Notes under the pieces: model-generated
What the model saw: the letters and a program-made list of their open reading frames with translations, nothing else
Databases searched by the model: none
What the model was told of the DNA's origin: nothing
Shown here: in pieces, positions 55,661 through 63,562 of the stretch
How the letters are laid out: every line of letters begins with the position of its first letter
How positions within the stretch are numbered: the first letter of the stretch is position 1
Program-made: the position numbers and the translations under genes
Assembly (NCBI GenBank): GCA_902530215.1
Contig: CABZZR010000003.1
Coordinates: forward strand, 46,715 to 110,714
Length of the DNA: 64,000 bases
DNA from: an uncultured Pelagibacteraceae bacterium
GTDB taxonomy: Bacteria; Pseudomonadota; Alphaproteobacteria; Pelagibacterales; Pelagibacteraceae
Direction of reading: 5' to 3'

Positions 55661-57710
55661 TTTCATTTATAATATCTGCTTTATCAAATAGTTTTAATAA
55701 AAAATCGAATTTTTTAAAGTTGTCTTTATTTTTTTCAATTTCTTTAATATTTTGATATGCAACATCAAATAAATCAGAATGATGAATAGGGTCAGCAAGT
55801 TTAAAGTTTTTAATTCCACTTTGTTGATATCCCAGCACATCTCCATATCCTCTTAATTTCATATCTTCTTCAGCTATTAAAAAACCATCATTAGAAGATT
55901 TTAAAACTTTTATTCTTTTTTTTGCATTATCACTTAAATTTTTTTTATATAGTAATATACAAGTACTCTCAGCAGCGCTTCTGCCGACCCTTCCTCTTAA
56001 TTGATGTAATTGGGATAAACCAAATTTATTAGAATTTTCTATAATAATTAAATTTGCATCAGGAAAATCAATGCCCACTTCTATAACAGTAGTAGAAACC
56101 AAGATATTTATTTTTTTTTTTAGAAAATTATTTAGAACTTTATTCTTTTCATCTTTATTTAAAGCGCCGTGAATTAGCCCAACTTCATTTGGAAATTTCT
56201 TACATAAAGAATTATACTTTTTGACTGCAGCAGCGTAGTCTAATTTAGCTGACTCCTCTATTAGCGGACAGACCCAAAAAACTTGAATTTTTTTTTTAAT
56301 TTGTTTGTTTACAAAATCTAGCACTTCTTCAATTTTTTCTTCAGGTTTGCTTAATGTAATCGTATTTTTTCTATCCTTTGGTTTTTCTATTATTCTTGAA
56401 ACATCCATATCTCCATAAATTGCCATGATCAATGTTCTTGGTATAGGGGTGGCTGACATTAATAAAATATCGCAGTTATTACCTCCTTTGTCCGATAGTT
56501 CTATTCTTTGCTTAACACCAAATTTATGCTGTTCATCTATAATTATTAATCCTAAATTTTTATAAATTACATTTTTTTGAAATAATGCATGTGTACCAAT
56601 TAAAAAATTAATTTTTCCATTTAAAAGTTCTTTAAAAATTATTTTTTTATCTTTAAAATTAGTTTTTCCAGTAAGTAATTGAATTTTAATATTAGTACCT
56701 CTAAATACTTTAAGTGCTAGATCGAAATGTTGTTTTGCCAAAATTTCTGTGGGAACCATAAATACTGCTTGATATCCAGAACTTATAGTATTCGCCGACG
56801 CAATTAGAGAAACTATCGTTTTTCCGCTACCTACATCACCCTGTAAAATTCTAAACATTTTATAGTTAGATTTTAAATCAACGTTAATATCTTCAATTGC
56901 CTTTTTTTGATCATTAGTCAAATCAAAATTAAAATTTTTATTTATTATATTTGAAAATTTTAAGTCAAAATTTTTACTTATTTTTTTAAATTTTTTTATT
57001 CTTTTTCTAGACTCAGACAAGACTAACAAATGTGATATAATTTCGTCATATGCCAATCTTCTAAAATAGCTAGATTTAATATTTATATCCTTTTCTTCGT
57101 GTAATTGTTTTATTGCTTTGGCCCAACTTATATTTCCTATTTTTTCTAAAACATTTTTACTGTGCCATTCGTTTAATTCAGTTATTTTTTTAAGCACTTG
57201 TTCAATTAATTTTCTATAAATTTTTTCTGTTAGTCCGTCAGTTAAAGAATATTTAGGGATTACCTTTTTAACATAATTTTCTTTTTCAATCGGAAGCACA
57301 TATGCTGGATTTGTGATTTGATATGATTTTTTGAAGTAGTTAATTTTTCCACTTATAATAACATTGCTATTTATTGGTAAAATATTTCTTATATATCCTT
57401 CTCTACTGTTAAAAAATACTATATCAATTTTACCTTTGTTGTCCTCACATATTACCTTGAAAGGCAAATTTCTAATTCTTGGAAAATTGTATTTTATAAC
57501 TTTAACTTTAATTGTTGTAATTTTTCCTATTTCTAAGTTGTCAAGGCTTTTTACATTTGTTCTGTCAGTAAAACCAAGTGGAAAATTCCATAATAGATCT
57601 GAAATTTTTTCAATTTTTTTCTTCTTTAATAGTCTTTTTGTTTTTGCACCTACACCGTCTAAAATAGACACATTTTTAGTTAAGAAATTTTGTGTATTTG
57701 TTTGATTCAT
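55650..57710 (-). CDS. recG: ATP-dependent DNA helicase RecG
   Basis: A 686-residue SF2 helicase that remodels stalled forks and branched DNA. The wedge (OB) domain is N-terminal; helicase motifs are LQGDVGSGKTIVSL, IIDEQHKFGVKQR (DEQH), LMSATPIPRTLIMAIYGD and QLRGRVGRSA. DMKLRGYGDVLGYQQSG is the RecG-specific TRG region. Length and motifs are complete. Confidence 0.95.
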   Translation of the reverse strand: MNQTNTQNFLTKNVSILDGVGAKTKRLLKKKKIEKISDLLWNFPLGFTDRTNVKSLDNLEIGKITTIKVKVIKYNFPRIRNLPFKVICEDNKGKIDIVFFNSREGYIRNILPINSNVIISGKINYFKKSYQITNPAYVLPIEKENYVKKVIPKYSLTDGLTEKIYRKLIEQVLKKITELNEWHSKNVLEKIGNISWAKAIKQLHEEKDINIKSSYFRRLAYDEIISHLLVLSESRKRIKKFKKISKNFDLKFSNIINKNFNFDLTNDQKKAIEDINVDLKSNYKMFRILQGDVGSGKTIVSLIASANTISSGYQAVFMVPTEILAKQHFDLALKVFRGTNIKIQLLTGKTNFKDKKIIFKELLNGKINFLIGTHALFQKNVIYKNLGLIIIDEQHKFGVKQRIELSDKGGNNCDILLMSATPIPRTLIMAIYGDMDVSRIIEKPKDRKNTITLSKPEEKIEEVLDFVNKQIKKKIQVFWVCPLIEESAKLDYAAAVKKYNSLCKKFPNEVGLIHGALNKDEKNKVLNNFLKKKINILVSTTVIEVGIDFPDANLIIIENSNKFGLSQLHQLRGRVGRSAAESTCILLYKKNLSDNAKKRIKVLKSSNDGFLIAEEDMKLRGYGDVLGYQQSGIKNFKLADPIHHSDLFDVAYQNIKEIEKNKDNFKKFDFLLKLFDKADIINEINY

Positions 57711-57743
57711 TTTAACTTATTATATAATAAATTTAATTGAATA

Positions 57744-57998
57744 ATGATAAATAAAGAAAAATTAAAAAAAAAAATTATATACAGATCTACACACAGGGGA
57801 TCAAAAGAAATGGATATTCTTTTAGGAAGTTTTGTTAAAAATAATATCGATCTATTTAGTCTGGATGAACTTTATTTACTTGAAAAATTAATGATTATAG
57901 AGGATGAAATCTTATACAACTGGTATTTTGACAAATCTAGCGAATTATCCGTTCCTTTAAACAAAGTTTCTATAATGTTAAAAAATTATAAAATTTAA
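57744..57998 (+). CDS. sdhE: Succinate dehydrogenase assembly factor 2 (SdhE)
   Basis: An 84-residue helical protein that helps attach FAD to SdhA. It has the RGXXE motif in THRGSKEMDILLGSF and LEKLMIIEDEILYNWYF. It is divergent from recG. Its stop codon directly abuts the CCA end of the opposite-strand tRNA-Ser gene, with no spacer. Confidence 0.88.
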   Translation: MINKEKLKKKIIYRSTHRGSKEMDILLGSFVKNNIDLFSLDELYLLEKLMIIEDEILYNWYFDKSSELSVPLNKVSIMLKNYKI

Positions 57999-58088
57999 TG
58001 GCGGAGAGGGTGGGATTCGAACCCACGAATGAGTTGCCCCATTGCTGGTTTTCAAGACCAGTGCTTTCAACCGCTCAGCCACCTCTCC
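57999..58088 (-). tRNA. tRNA-Ser (TGA)
   Basis: A 90-nt minus-strand tRNA from GGAGAGGTGGCTGAGCGG to CTCCGCCA, with a long variable arm as expected for Ser. The anticodon arm CTGGTCTTGAAAACCAG gives TGA. CCA is encoded and touches the sdhE stop codon. Confidence 0.95.
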
Positions 58089-58137
58089 GGAGTCAAATTT
58101 AACCTTATTATATTTTTTTCTAATTTAATACAATAGC

Positions 58138-58166
58138 TTGCTATAGTATTATTTTTAGATCATAAA
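58138..58166 (+). promoter_or_regulatory. Possible promoter of the amidinotransferase operon
   Basis: A -35-like TTGCTA (58138-58143), a 17-bp spacer and a -10-like CATAAA (58161-58166) lie 23 bases before the ATG at 58189. ATAGC/GCTAT forms a small dyad at the -35. This is a weak match. Confidence 0.3.
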
Positions 58167-58188
58167 TATGTGTTAAAATCTTTATTAA

Positions 58189-59298
58189 ATGAAAACGATA
58201 GTTAATAGCTGGAACGAATGGGACCCTTTAAAACATGTAATTTTGGGCCGAGCTGATGGTTGCTGTATTCCAGCATCTGAGCCAGCTGTAGATGGAAAAG
58301 TTCCAGAAGATTCTGATATGAGAGGTAAATTTGGCGTTAGACCAAAAGAGAGCATCGATCGTGCAAATGAATTATTGGAGAATTTTTCTAATTTATTAAA
58401 AAAAAGAGGAATAAAAGTTGATCGACCAACTCCCCTTAATTTTATCCAGCCAATATCTACACCTGATTGGAAAACAAAAAGTATGTTTGGAACTATGCCA
58501 GCAAGAGACATAATTTTAACAGTAGGAAAAGAAATGTTAGAAGCGACAATGAGTTATCGATGTAGATGGTTTGAATATCTTAATTACAGACCTCTTTTAA
58601 AAAAATATTATGAAGAGGATCCAAACATGAGGCATGAGTCTGCACCAAAGCCACGTTTAACAGACAAAAGTTTTCATATGGATTACCTTTCTGACAAGAT
58701 AGGAGTTCAAAAAAGATTAGAATGGACAGCAAAAAAATTTTTCGTAACAACAGAAGAAGAGCCACTTTTTGACGCAGCTGATGTAATGCGTTTTGGAAAA
58801 GATTTAATGGTACAACATGGCTTTACAACAAATTTAAAAGGAATTGATTGGTTAAGAAGACATTTTCCAAATCATAGAGTTCACGCTCTAAATTTTCCAG
58901 GAGATCCATATCCGATACATATTGATGCTACTTTTACTGCTATAAAACCTGGCTTAATAATAAACAACCCAAATAGACGTTTGCCAAATGAGCAAAGGGA
59001 AATTTTTGAAAAAAACGATTGGAAAATTATAGATGCAGCACAACCAGCTCATAATGAACCACCACCATTATGTTTTTCTTCAGTGTGGTTGTCAATGAAT
59101 ATACTAATTCTTGACCCTAAAACTGTTTGCGTTGAGAAAAGTGAAGTTTACCAGGCGGAGCAACTAAGCAACTTAGGAATGGAAGTTATTGAAGTTGATT
59201 TCAGAGATGTATACCCCTTCGGCGGGGGTTTGCACTGTAGCACCACAGATGTTTATAGAGAAGGAAAATGTGAAGATTATTTTCCTAAACAAAAATGA
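58189..59298 (+). CDS. Glycine amidinotransferase-like enzyme
   Basis: A 369-residue member of the guanidino-group-modifying superfamily, closest to glycine / inosamine-phosphate amidinotransferases, which move an amidino group from arginine to an amine. The N terminus NSWNEWDPLKHVILGRADG is typical. The catalytic Asp-His-Cys set is visible as FDAADVMRFGKD, YPIHIDATF and GGGLHCSTTDVYR with the nucleophile Cys near residue 355. The length is close to AGAT. The acceptor is unknown. It overlaps the next gene by 4 bases, starting a locus that continues through the Pot-type transporter. Confidence 0.82.
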   Translation: MKTIVNSWNEWDPLKHVILGRADGCCIPASEPAVDGKVPEDSDMRGKFGVRPKESIDRANELLENFSNLLKKRGIKVDRPTPLNFIQPISTPDWKTKSMFGTMPARDIILTVGKEMLEATMSYRCRWFEYLNYRPLLKKYYEEDPNMRHESAPKPRLTDKSFHMDYLSDKIGVQKRLEWTAKKFFVTTEEEPLFDAADVMRFGKDLMVQHGFTTNLKGIDWLRRHFPNHRVHALNFPGDPYPIHIDATFTAIKPGLIINNPNRRLPNEQREIFEKNDWKIIDAAQPAHNEPPPLCFSSVWLSMNILILDPKTVCVEKSEVYQAEQLSNLGMEVIEVDFRDVYPFGGGLHCSTTDVYREGKCEDYFPKQK

Positions 59299-60044
59299 AA
59301 ATAAAATCGAGTTATATTAAACCTAAATTTAAAAAAAATTCTAACCCAAGAGTTGGTTTGCTTGCCTTATCAACCGATTTAACAATAGAAAAAGATTTTC
59401 ATTCAGTATGCCAAAAACTACCATTAGATCTATTTATTAATCGTATACACAACAAAAATCCATTAACAAAAAAAAATCTATCAAAAATGTACAGTCAAAT
59501 GAAATCAACTACTGAAAAAATTTTGCCTGGAGAAAAAATAAATACAATAGCGTATGGCTGTACATCTGGAACTATAGCTATTGGAGAAAATAAAGTTAAA
59601 AAAAAAATAAAATTAGCTAAGCCAAATTGTTATGTAACAACCCCAATAACTTCAGCAATTAAAGCTTTTAAAAAAATGAATATAAAAAAAATTGCTTTAT
59701 TTACTCCTTATCCAAATTCTGTAAATAAAACTATTATTGAATATTTTAATAAAAAGAATATTAATATATTGTCATTTGCCACTTTTAATTTAAGCCTAGA
59801 TGTTGATATTGCCAAAGTAGATCCAAAATATCTTTTAAAAACACTAGTTAATCTAAATACAAACCATGCTGATGCATTATTTATTTCATGTACCGCTTTG
59901 CCAGTTTTGGAGATTATTGATAAAGCTGAGAAAAAAATTAATAAACCTGTTTTTTCAAGTAACCAAACACTAATATGGGATAGTATTAGATCGGTCGGTT
60001 TAAAATCATCCATAAGAGGATACGGAAAACTTTTAAGAAAATAA
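59295..60044 (+). CDS. EutA / maleate isomerase-like Asp/Glu racemase-superfamily protein
   Basis: A 249-residue protein of the Asp/Glu/hydantoin racemase superfamily. The two active-site Cys lie in AYGCTSGTIAIG and FISCTALPVLEI, both intact. TPITSAIKAFKKMNIKKIAL fits maleate isomerases and EutA of ectoine utilisation. It may isomerise or racemise a small dicarboxylate or amino acid; the substrate is unknown. Upstream it overlaps the amidinotransferase gene, and it is followed after one base by the M24 gene, so all three are probably co-translated. Confidence 0.75.
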   Translation: MKIKSSYIKPKFKKNSNPRVGLLALSTDLTIEKDFHSVCQKLPLDLFINRIHNKNPLTKKNLSKMYSQMKSTTEKILPGEKINTIAYGCTSGTIAIGENKVKKKIKLAKPNCYVTTPITSAIKAFKKMNIKKIALFTPYPNSVNKTIIEYFNKKNINILSFATFNLSLDVDIAKVDPKYLLKTLVNLNTNHADALFISCTALPVLEIIDKAEKKINKPVFSSNQTLIWDSIRSVGLKSSIRGYGKLLRK

Positions 60045-60045
60045 T

Positions 60046-61212
60046 ATGCTTTTTAAAATAGAAGAATATCAAGACCGACTAAAAAAAGTTAAAGAATTAA
60101 TGATTAAACAAGGCATTGACCTATTGGTATCTCACGATCCAGCAAATATGAATTATTTAACTGGTTATGATGCGTGGTCTTTTTATTACGCTCAATGTGT
60201 TTTAGTTCATATTAATGAAGATGAACCAATTTGTTTCTTAAGAGCTCAAGATATAGGTGGCGGTTATATAAAAACTTATGTTAAACGCAAAAATATTATT
60301 TCATACGATGAAAAGTATGTTCATGCGTGGCCACTTCATCCATACCAATATCTAACACAAATAATCAAGGAAAAAAAATGGGACAAATCAACAATAGGTC
60401 TTGAAATGGATAGTCATTATTTTACTGCTTACTGTTACGAGACAATAAAAAAAGGTTTGCCAAATGCAAAAACCAAAGATACTGAACGGTTAGTAAACTG
60501 GGCAAGAGTAGTAAAATCAGATAACGAAATAGAATTAATGAAATTTGCTGCAAAAATAACTGAAAACGGAATGAAAACTGCTTTTGAAGTTATTAATCCT
60601 GGCGTAAGACAATGTGATGCCGTTGGAGAGATTCAGAAAGCTTTATTCAAAGGTACAAAAGAATTTGGTGGTGATTATGCTAGTATTGCAACCTTATTAC
60701 CCACTGGAAAAGGTACTTCTGCATCACATTTAACAGCAACAGATGAGAAATTTATTAATGGAGAAGCTACAATAATTGAAATTTCTGGTGTTCATAAACG
60801 ATATCATTGTCCTATGGCAAGAACTGTTCTATTAGGAAAAAAAAATCAAAAAAAAATTGACACAATGAAAGCTACGAATGAAGCACTTGATGCAGGTATT
60901 AATGCAACAAAACCAGGAAATACTGCTAATGATGTTGCACAAGAATTTTGGAAAGTTCTTGATAAATATGGAATTAAAAAAGAATCCAGAACAGGATATT
61001 CAATAGGAATCGGCTATCCTCCAGATTGGGGAGAACAAACATTAAATATATCAAAAGGAGATAAGACAATTTTACAACCTAACGTTACTTTCCATATGAT
61101 AGCAGTCATGCAATTTGGTGATTGGGGTGTTGAAGCCAGTGAGTCTTTAAGAGTAACTGAAAAAGGGTGTGAATTATTCTGCGATTTATCAAGAGAATTA
61201 TACATTAAATAA
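60046..61212 (+). CDS. M24-fold hydrolase of the ectoine hydrolase (DoeA) / creatinase branch
   Basis: A 388-residue pita-bread-fold protein. The N-terminal creatinase domain has ANMNYLTGYDAWSFYYAQ, and the C-terminal M24 domain spans ~165-388. The M24 metal ligands are mostly gone: IEISGVHKRYHCPMARTV stands where aminopeptidases have two Asp, and the His and first Glu are also replaced. The same holds for creatinase. SHLTATDEKFINGEATIIEI and RTGYSIGIGYPPDWGE resemble DoeA. It likely hydrolyses a C-N bond of an amidine, guanidine or cyclic amidine rather than a peptide. No eutB, eutC or eutE genes are present in the window. Confidence 0.75.
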   Translation: MLFKIEEYQDRLKKVKELMIKQGIDLLVSHDPANMNYLTGYDAWSFYYAQCVLVHINEDEPICFLRAQDIGGGYIKTYVKRKNIISYDEKYVHAWPLHPYQYLTQIIKEKKWDKSTIGLEMDSHYFTAYCYETIKKGLPNAKTKDTERLVNWARVVKSDNEIELMKFAAKITENGMKTAFEVINPGVRQCDAVGEIQKALFKGTKEFGGDYASIATLLPTGKGTSASHLTATDEKFINGEATIIEISGVHKRYHCPMARTVLLGKKNQKKIDTMKATNEALDAGINATKPGNTANDVAQEFWKVLDKYGIKKESRTGYSIGIGYPPDWGEQTLNISKGDKTILQPNVTFHMIAVMQFGDWGVEASESLRVTEKGCELFCDLSRELYIK

Positions 61213-61256
61213 AAACCTTGAAATAATTTTTAACAAATGCTTAATATTCGGTCGTT

Positions 61257-62348
61257 ATGGGGAGTTCAGATAGTTTCGTTAAATTTGATAAAGTAGATAA
61301 AAGCTACGACGGAGAAACACTAGTAGTTAAAGATCTTAATGTAGATATTCCAAAAGGAGAATTTCTTACTATGCTAGGACCTTCAGGTTCTGGGAAAACT
61401 ACTACATTAATGATGTTGGCTGGATTTGAAACTCCTACAGGTGGAGAAATCTATTTGGAAGGTGAAGCTATTAATAAAATTCCACCTAACAAAAGAGGAA
61501 TTGGAATGGTTTTTCAAAACTACGCATTATTTCCACATCTAACAGTAAATGAGAATCTTGCTTTTCCACTTGAAGTCAGAAAATTAAACAAATCGGACAT
61601 TCAAGAAAAAGTAAAAAAAACTTTGGATATGGTTGAACTTGGAGAATTTGGCAACCGTATGCCATTACAATTATCAGGAGGTCAACAACAACGTGTAGCT
61701 TTAGCAAGATCTTTAGTTTTTGAACCAAGGCTAGTATTAATGGACGAACCTTTAGGTGCGCTTGATAAAAAACTTCGGGAACAAATGCAATATGAAATTA
61801 AACATATTCATGAGAGAATTGGAATCACGGTTGTTTATGTTACTCACGATCAGAGCGAAGCATTAACTATGTCAAATCGTATAGCAGTATTTAATGATGG
61901 AAAAATTCAACAAATATCATCACCAGATATTTTATATGAAAAACCTGAGAATGCATTCGTTGCAAATTTTATCGGAGAGAATAATCAACTTAGAGGAAAA
62001 GTGAAATCTATTAACGGAAAGAATTGTGTTGTAACCACTGATAAAGGCGATGACATTACTTCATTAAAAGTAAATGTTAATTCCGTTGGAGATTCTTCGA
62101 CAGTGTCATTACGTCCAGAAAGAGTTGAAATTAATTCTACTGAAGATAATTTTGAAAATTCTTTTAATGGCAAAGTTAAAGAATTAATTTATTTAGGAGA
62201 TCATATTCGCACAAGAGTTGAAGTTTGTGGAAACGATCAATTTATTGTTAAAGTTCCGAATTCTTACAAAGGAGCAAACCTAAAAGAAGGAGCCTCCGTT
62301 AAACTATCTTGGAAAGCCAGCGATTCAAGGGCACTAGACCTAGGTTAA
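61257..62348 (+). CDS. potA: Polyamine-type ABC transporter ATP-binding protein
   Basis: A 363-residue ABC ATPase of the PotA/spermidine-putrescine family. Walker A is GPSGSGKTT, signature [15 protein letters not shown], Walker B LVLMDEPLGALD, and the D/H loop VTHDQSEALTMS. A C-terminal TOBE domain follows residue ~240. The order potA-potD-potB follows a 44-bp gap after the M24 gene. The substrate may be a polyamine, or a related amidine or guanidine compound handled by the enzymes upstream. Confidence 0.88.
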   Translation: MGSSDSFVKFDKVDKSYDGETLVVKDLNVDIPKGEFLTMLGPSGSGKTTTLMMLAGFETPTGGEIYLEGEAINKIPPNKRGIGMVFQNYALFPHLTVNENLAFPLEVRKLNKSDIQEKVKKTLDMVELGEFGNRMPLQLSGGQQQRVALARSLVFEPRLVLMDEPLGALDKKLREQMQYEIKHIHERIGITVVYVTHDQSEALTMSNRIAVFNDGKIQQISSPDILYEKPENAFVANFIGENNQLRGKVKSINGKNCVVTTDKGDDITSLKVNVNSVGDSSTVSLRPERVEINSTEDNFENSFNGKVKELIYLGDHIRTRVEVCGNDQFIVKVPNSYKGANLKEGASVKLSWKASDSRALDLG

Positions 62349-62385
62349 ATTTCCTATTTTTTTATTTTACACTACTTTCTCAATA

Positions 62386-62414
62386 TGTTTAAATTCGCGA
62401 CTTATACGTATAAT
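62386..62414 (+). promoter_or_regulatory. Probable separate promoter of potD with a palindrome
   Basis: A perfect -10 TATAAT (62409-62414) with a weak -35 (TGTTTA, 62386-62391; 17-bp spacer). The perfect palindrome TTATACGTATAA (62402-62413) overlaps the -10 and could be an operator. A ribosome site AGAGGG precedes the ATG at 62436. Confidence 0.5.
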
Positions 62415-62435
62415 TAACCAATAAAGAGGGTAAAT

Positions 62436-63497
62436 ATGTTTAAATTAATAAAAGCTACTTTCCTTGGATTGATTGCGATAGTGTTTACTGCATCATCATA
62501 TGCAGAAATCACATTCGTGTCTTGGGGCGGTGCTTATACGAACAGCCAACAAAAGGCTTACATAGATACTTGGAGCAAAGGTTCTGGAGTTACTGTTGAA
62601 AACTACAACGGTGGTCTTGGAGAAATCAAAGCCCAAGTAGAAGCAGGAAACGTAACTTGGGATGTGGTAGACGTACTTCCAGACCAAGCGATTACTGGTT
62701 GCGATGAAGGTTTATTCGCAAAAGTTGACCAAAGTTCATTTATAAATGACATGGTTGTTCCTCCAGTATCTGAGTGTGTAGTTCCACAAATTTTTTGGGC
62801 TTACACGGCGTTTTATAGCAAAAGTGCATTTCCAGGTAAGAAACCAAAAAATATCAAAGACTTCTTTGATGTTAAAAAGTTTCCTGGAAAAAGAGGAATA
62901 CATACATGGGCAAATGCTTTAATCGAAATGGCTCTAGTAGCTGACGGTGTTAAAGCAAAAAATGTATACAAAGTAATGAGTACTCCTGAAGGAATAGACA
63001 GAGCATTTGCAAAACTAGATACAATTAAAGATCACGTTGTATTCTGGTCAGCTGGTTCTAAGCCACTTGAATTAGTATCAAGCGGTGAAGTTGTTATGTC
63101 ATTAGCATACAACGGAAGAATTGGTGCTGCTATCCTTTCTGAAGGAAAAGACTTCGAATACATTTGGGATGCTACAGTTCTTGAACAAGAATATCTTGTA
63201 GCAATCAAAGGTGGAAACGAGAAAGAAGCTCTTGAGTTTATGGCTCATGCTTCAACAGCTCAAGCTTTAGCTGATCAAGCTAAATACATTCCATATGGCC
63301 CTATGAGAAAATCTAGTATCAATATCATCAAAAAAGGTGAACCTTGGTTCATAAAAGAAGGTGGAAATATTGATATCTTACCTCACATGCCAACTGCTCC
63401 GAAAGTACTTAAGAGAGCTGTTATAGCTGACCCGGTTTGGTGGGCTGATAACGGCGCTGAAGTTAGCGAAAGATTCGGTGCTTGGAAGGGTAACTAA
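62436..63497 (+). CDS. potD: Polyamine-type ABC transporter substrate-binding protein
   Basis: A 353-residue periplasmic binding protein with a signal peptide at 1-22 (LIAIVFTASSYAE). TFVSWGGAYTNSQQKAY is the family start, and WDVVDVLPDQAITGCDEG, FWSAGSKPLELVSSGEVVMS and YIPYGPMRKSS follow. It belongs to the PotD-like group, which binds spermidine, putrescine and diverse small amines; the exact ligand is unclear. Codon use is slightly less A/T-extreme at third positions than in neighbours, as expected for a highly expressed binding protein. Confidence 0.88.
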   Translation: MFKLIKATFLGLIAIVFTASSYAEITFVSWGGAYTNSQQKAYIDTWSKGSGVTVENYNGGLGEIKAQVEAGNVTWDVVDVLPDQAITGCDEGLFAKVDQSSFINDMVVPPVSECVVPQIFWAYTAFYSKSAFPGKKPKNIKDFFDVKKFPGKRGIHTWANALIEMALVADGVKAKNVYKVMSTPEGIDRAFAKLDTIKDHVVFWSAGSKPLELVSSGEVVMSLAYNGRIGAAILSEGKDFEYIWDATVLEQEYLVAIKGGNEKEALEFMAHASTAQALADQAKYIPYGPMRKSSINIIKKGEPWFIKEGGNIDILPHMPTAPKVLKRAVIADPVWWADNGAEVSERFGAWKGN

Positions 63498-63514
63498 TAA
63501 TTCGTAATGTTTAA

Positions 63515-63546
63515 AAAAAAGGCGAGATGCAAATCTCGCCTTTTTT
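63515..63546 (+). terminator. Rho-independent terminator between potD and potB
   Basis: AAAAAAGGCGAGAT (63515-63528) pairs with ATCTCGCCTTTTTT (63533-63546) around GCAA. It is placed like the aapJ-aapQ terminator, so the binding protein can be made in excess over the permeases. Confidence 0.9.
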
Positions 63547-63562
63547 ATTTAAAGATAGAATT

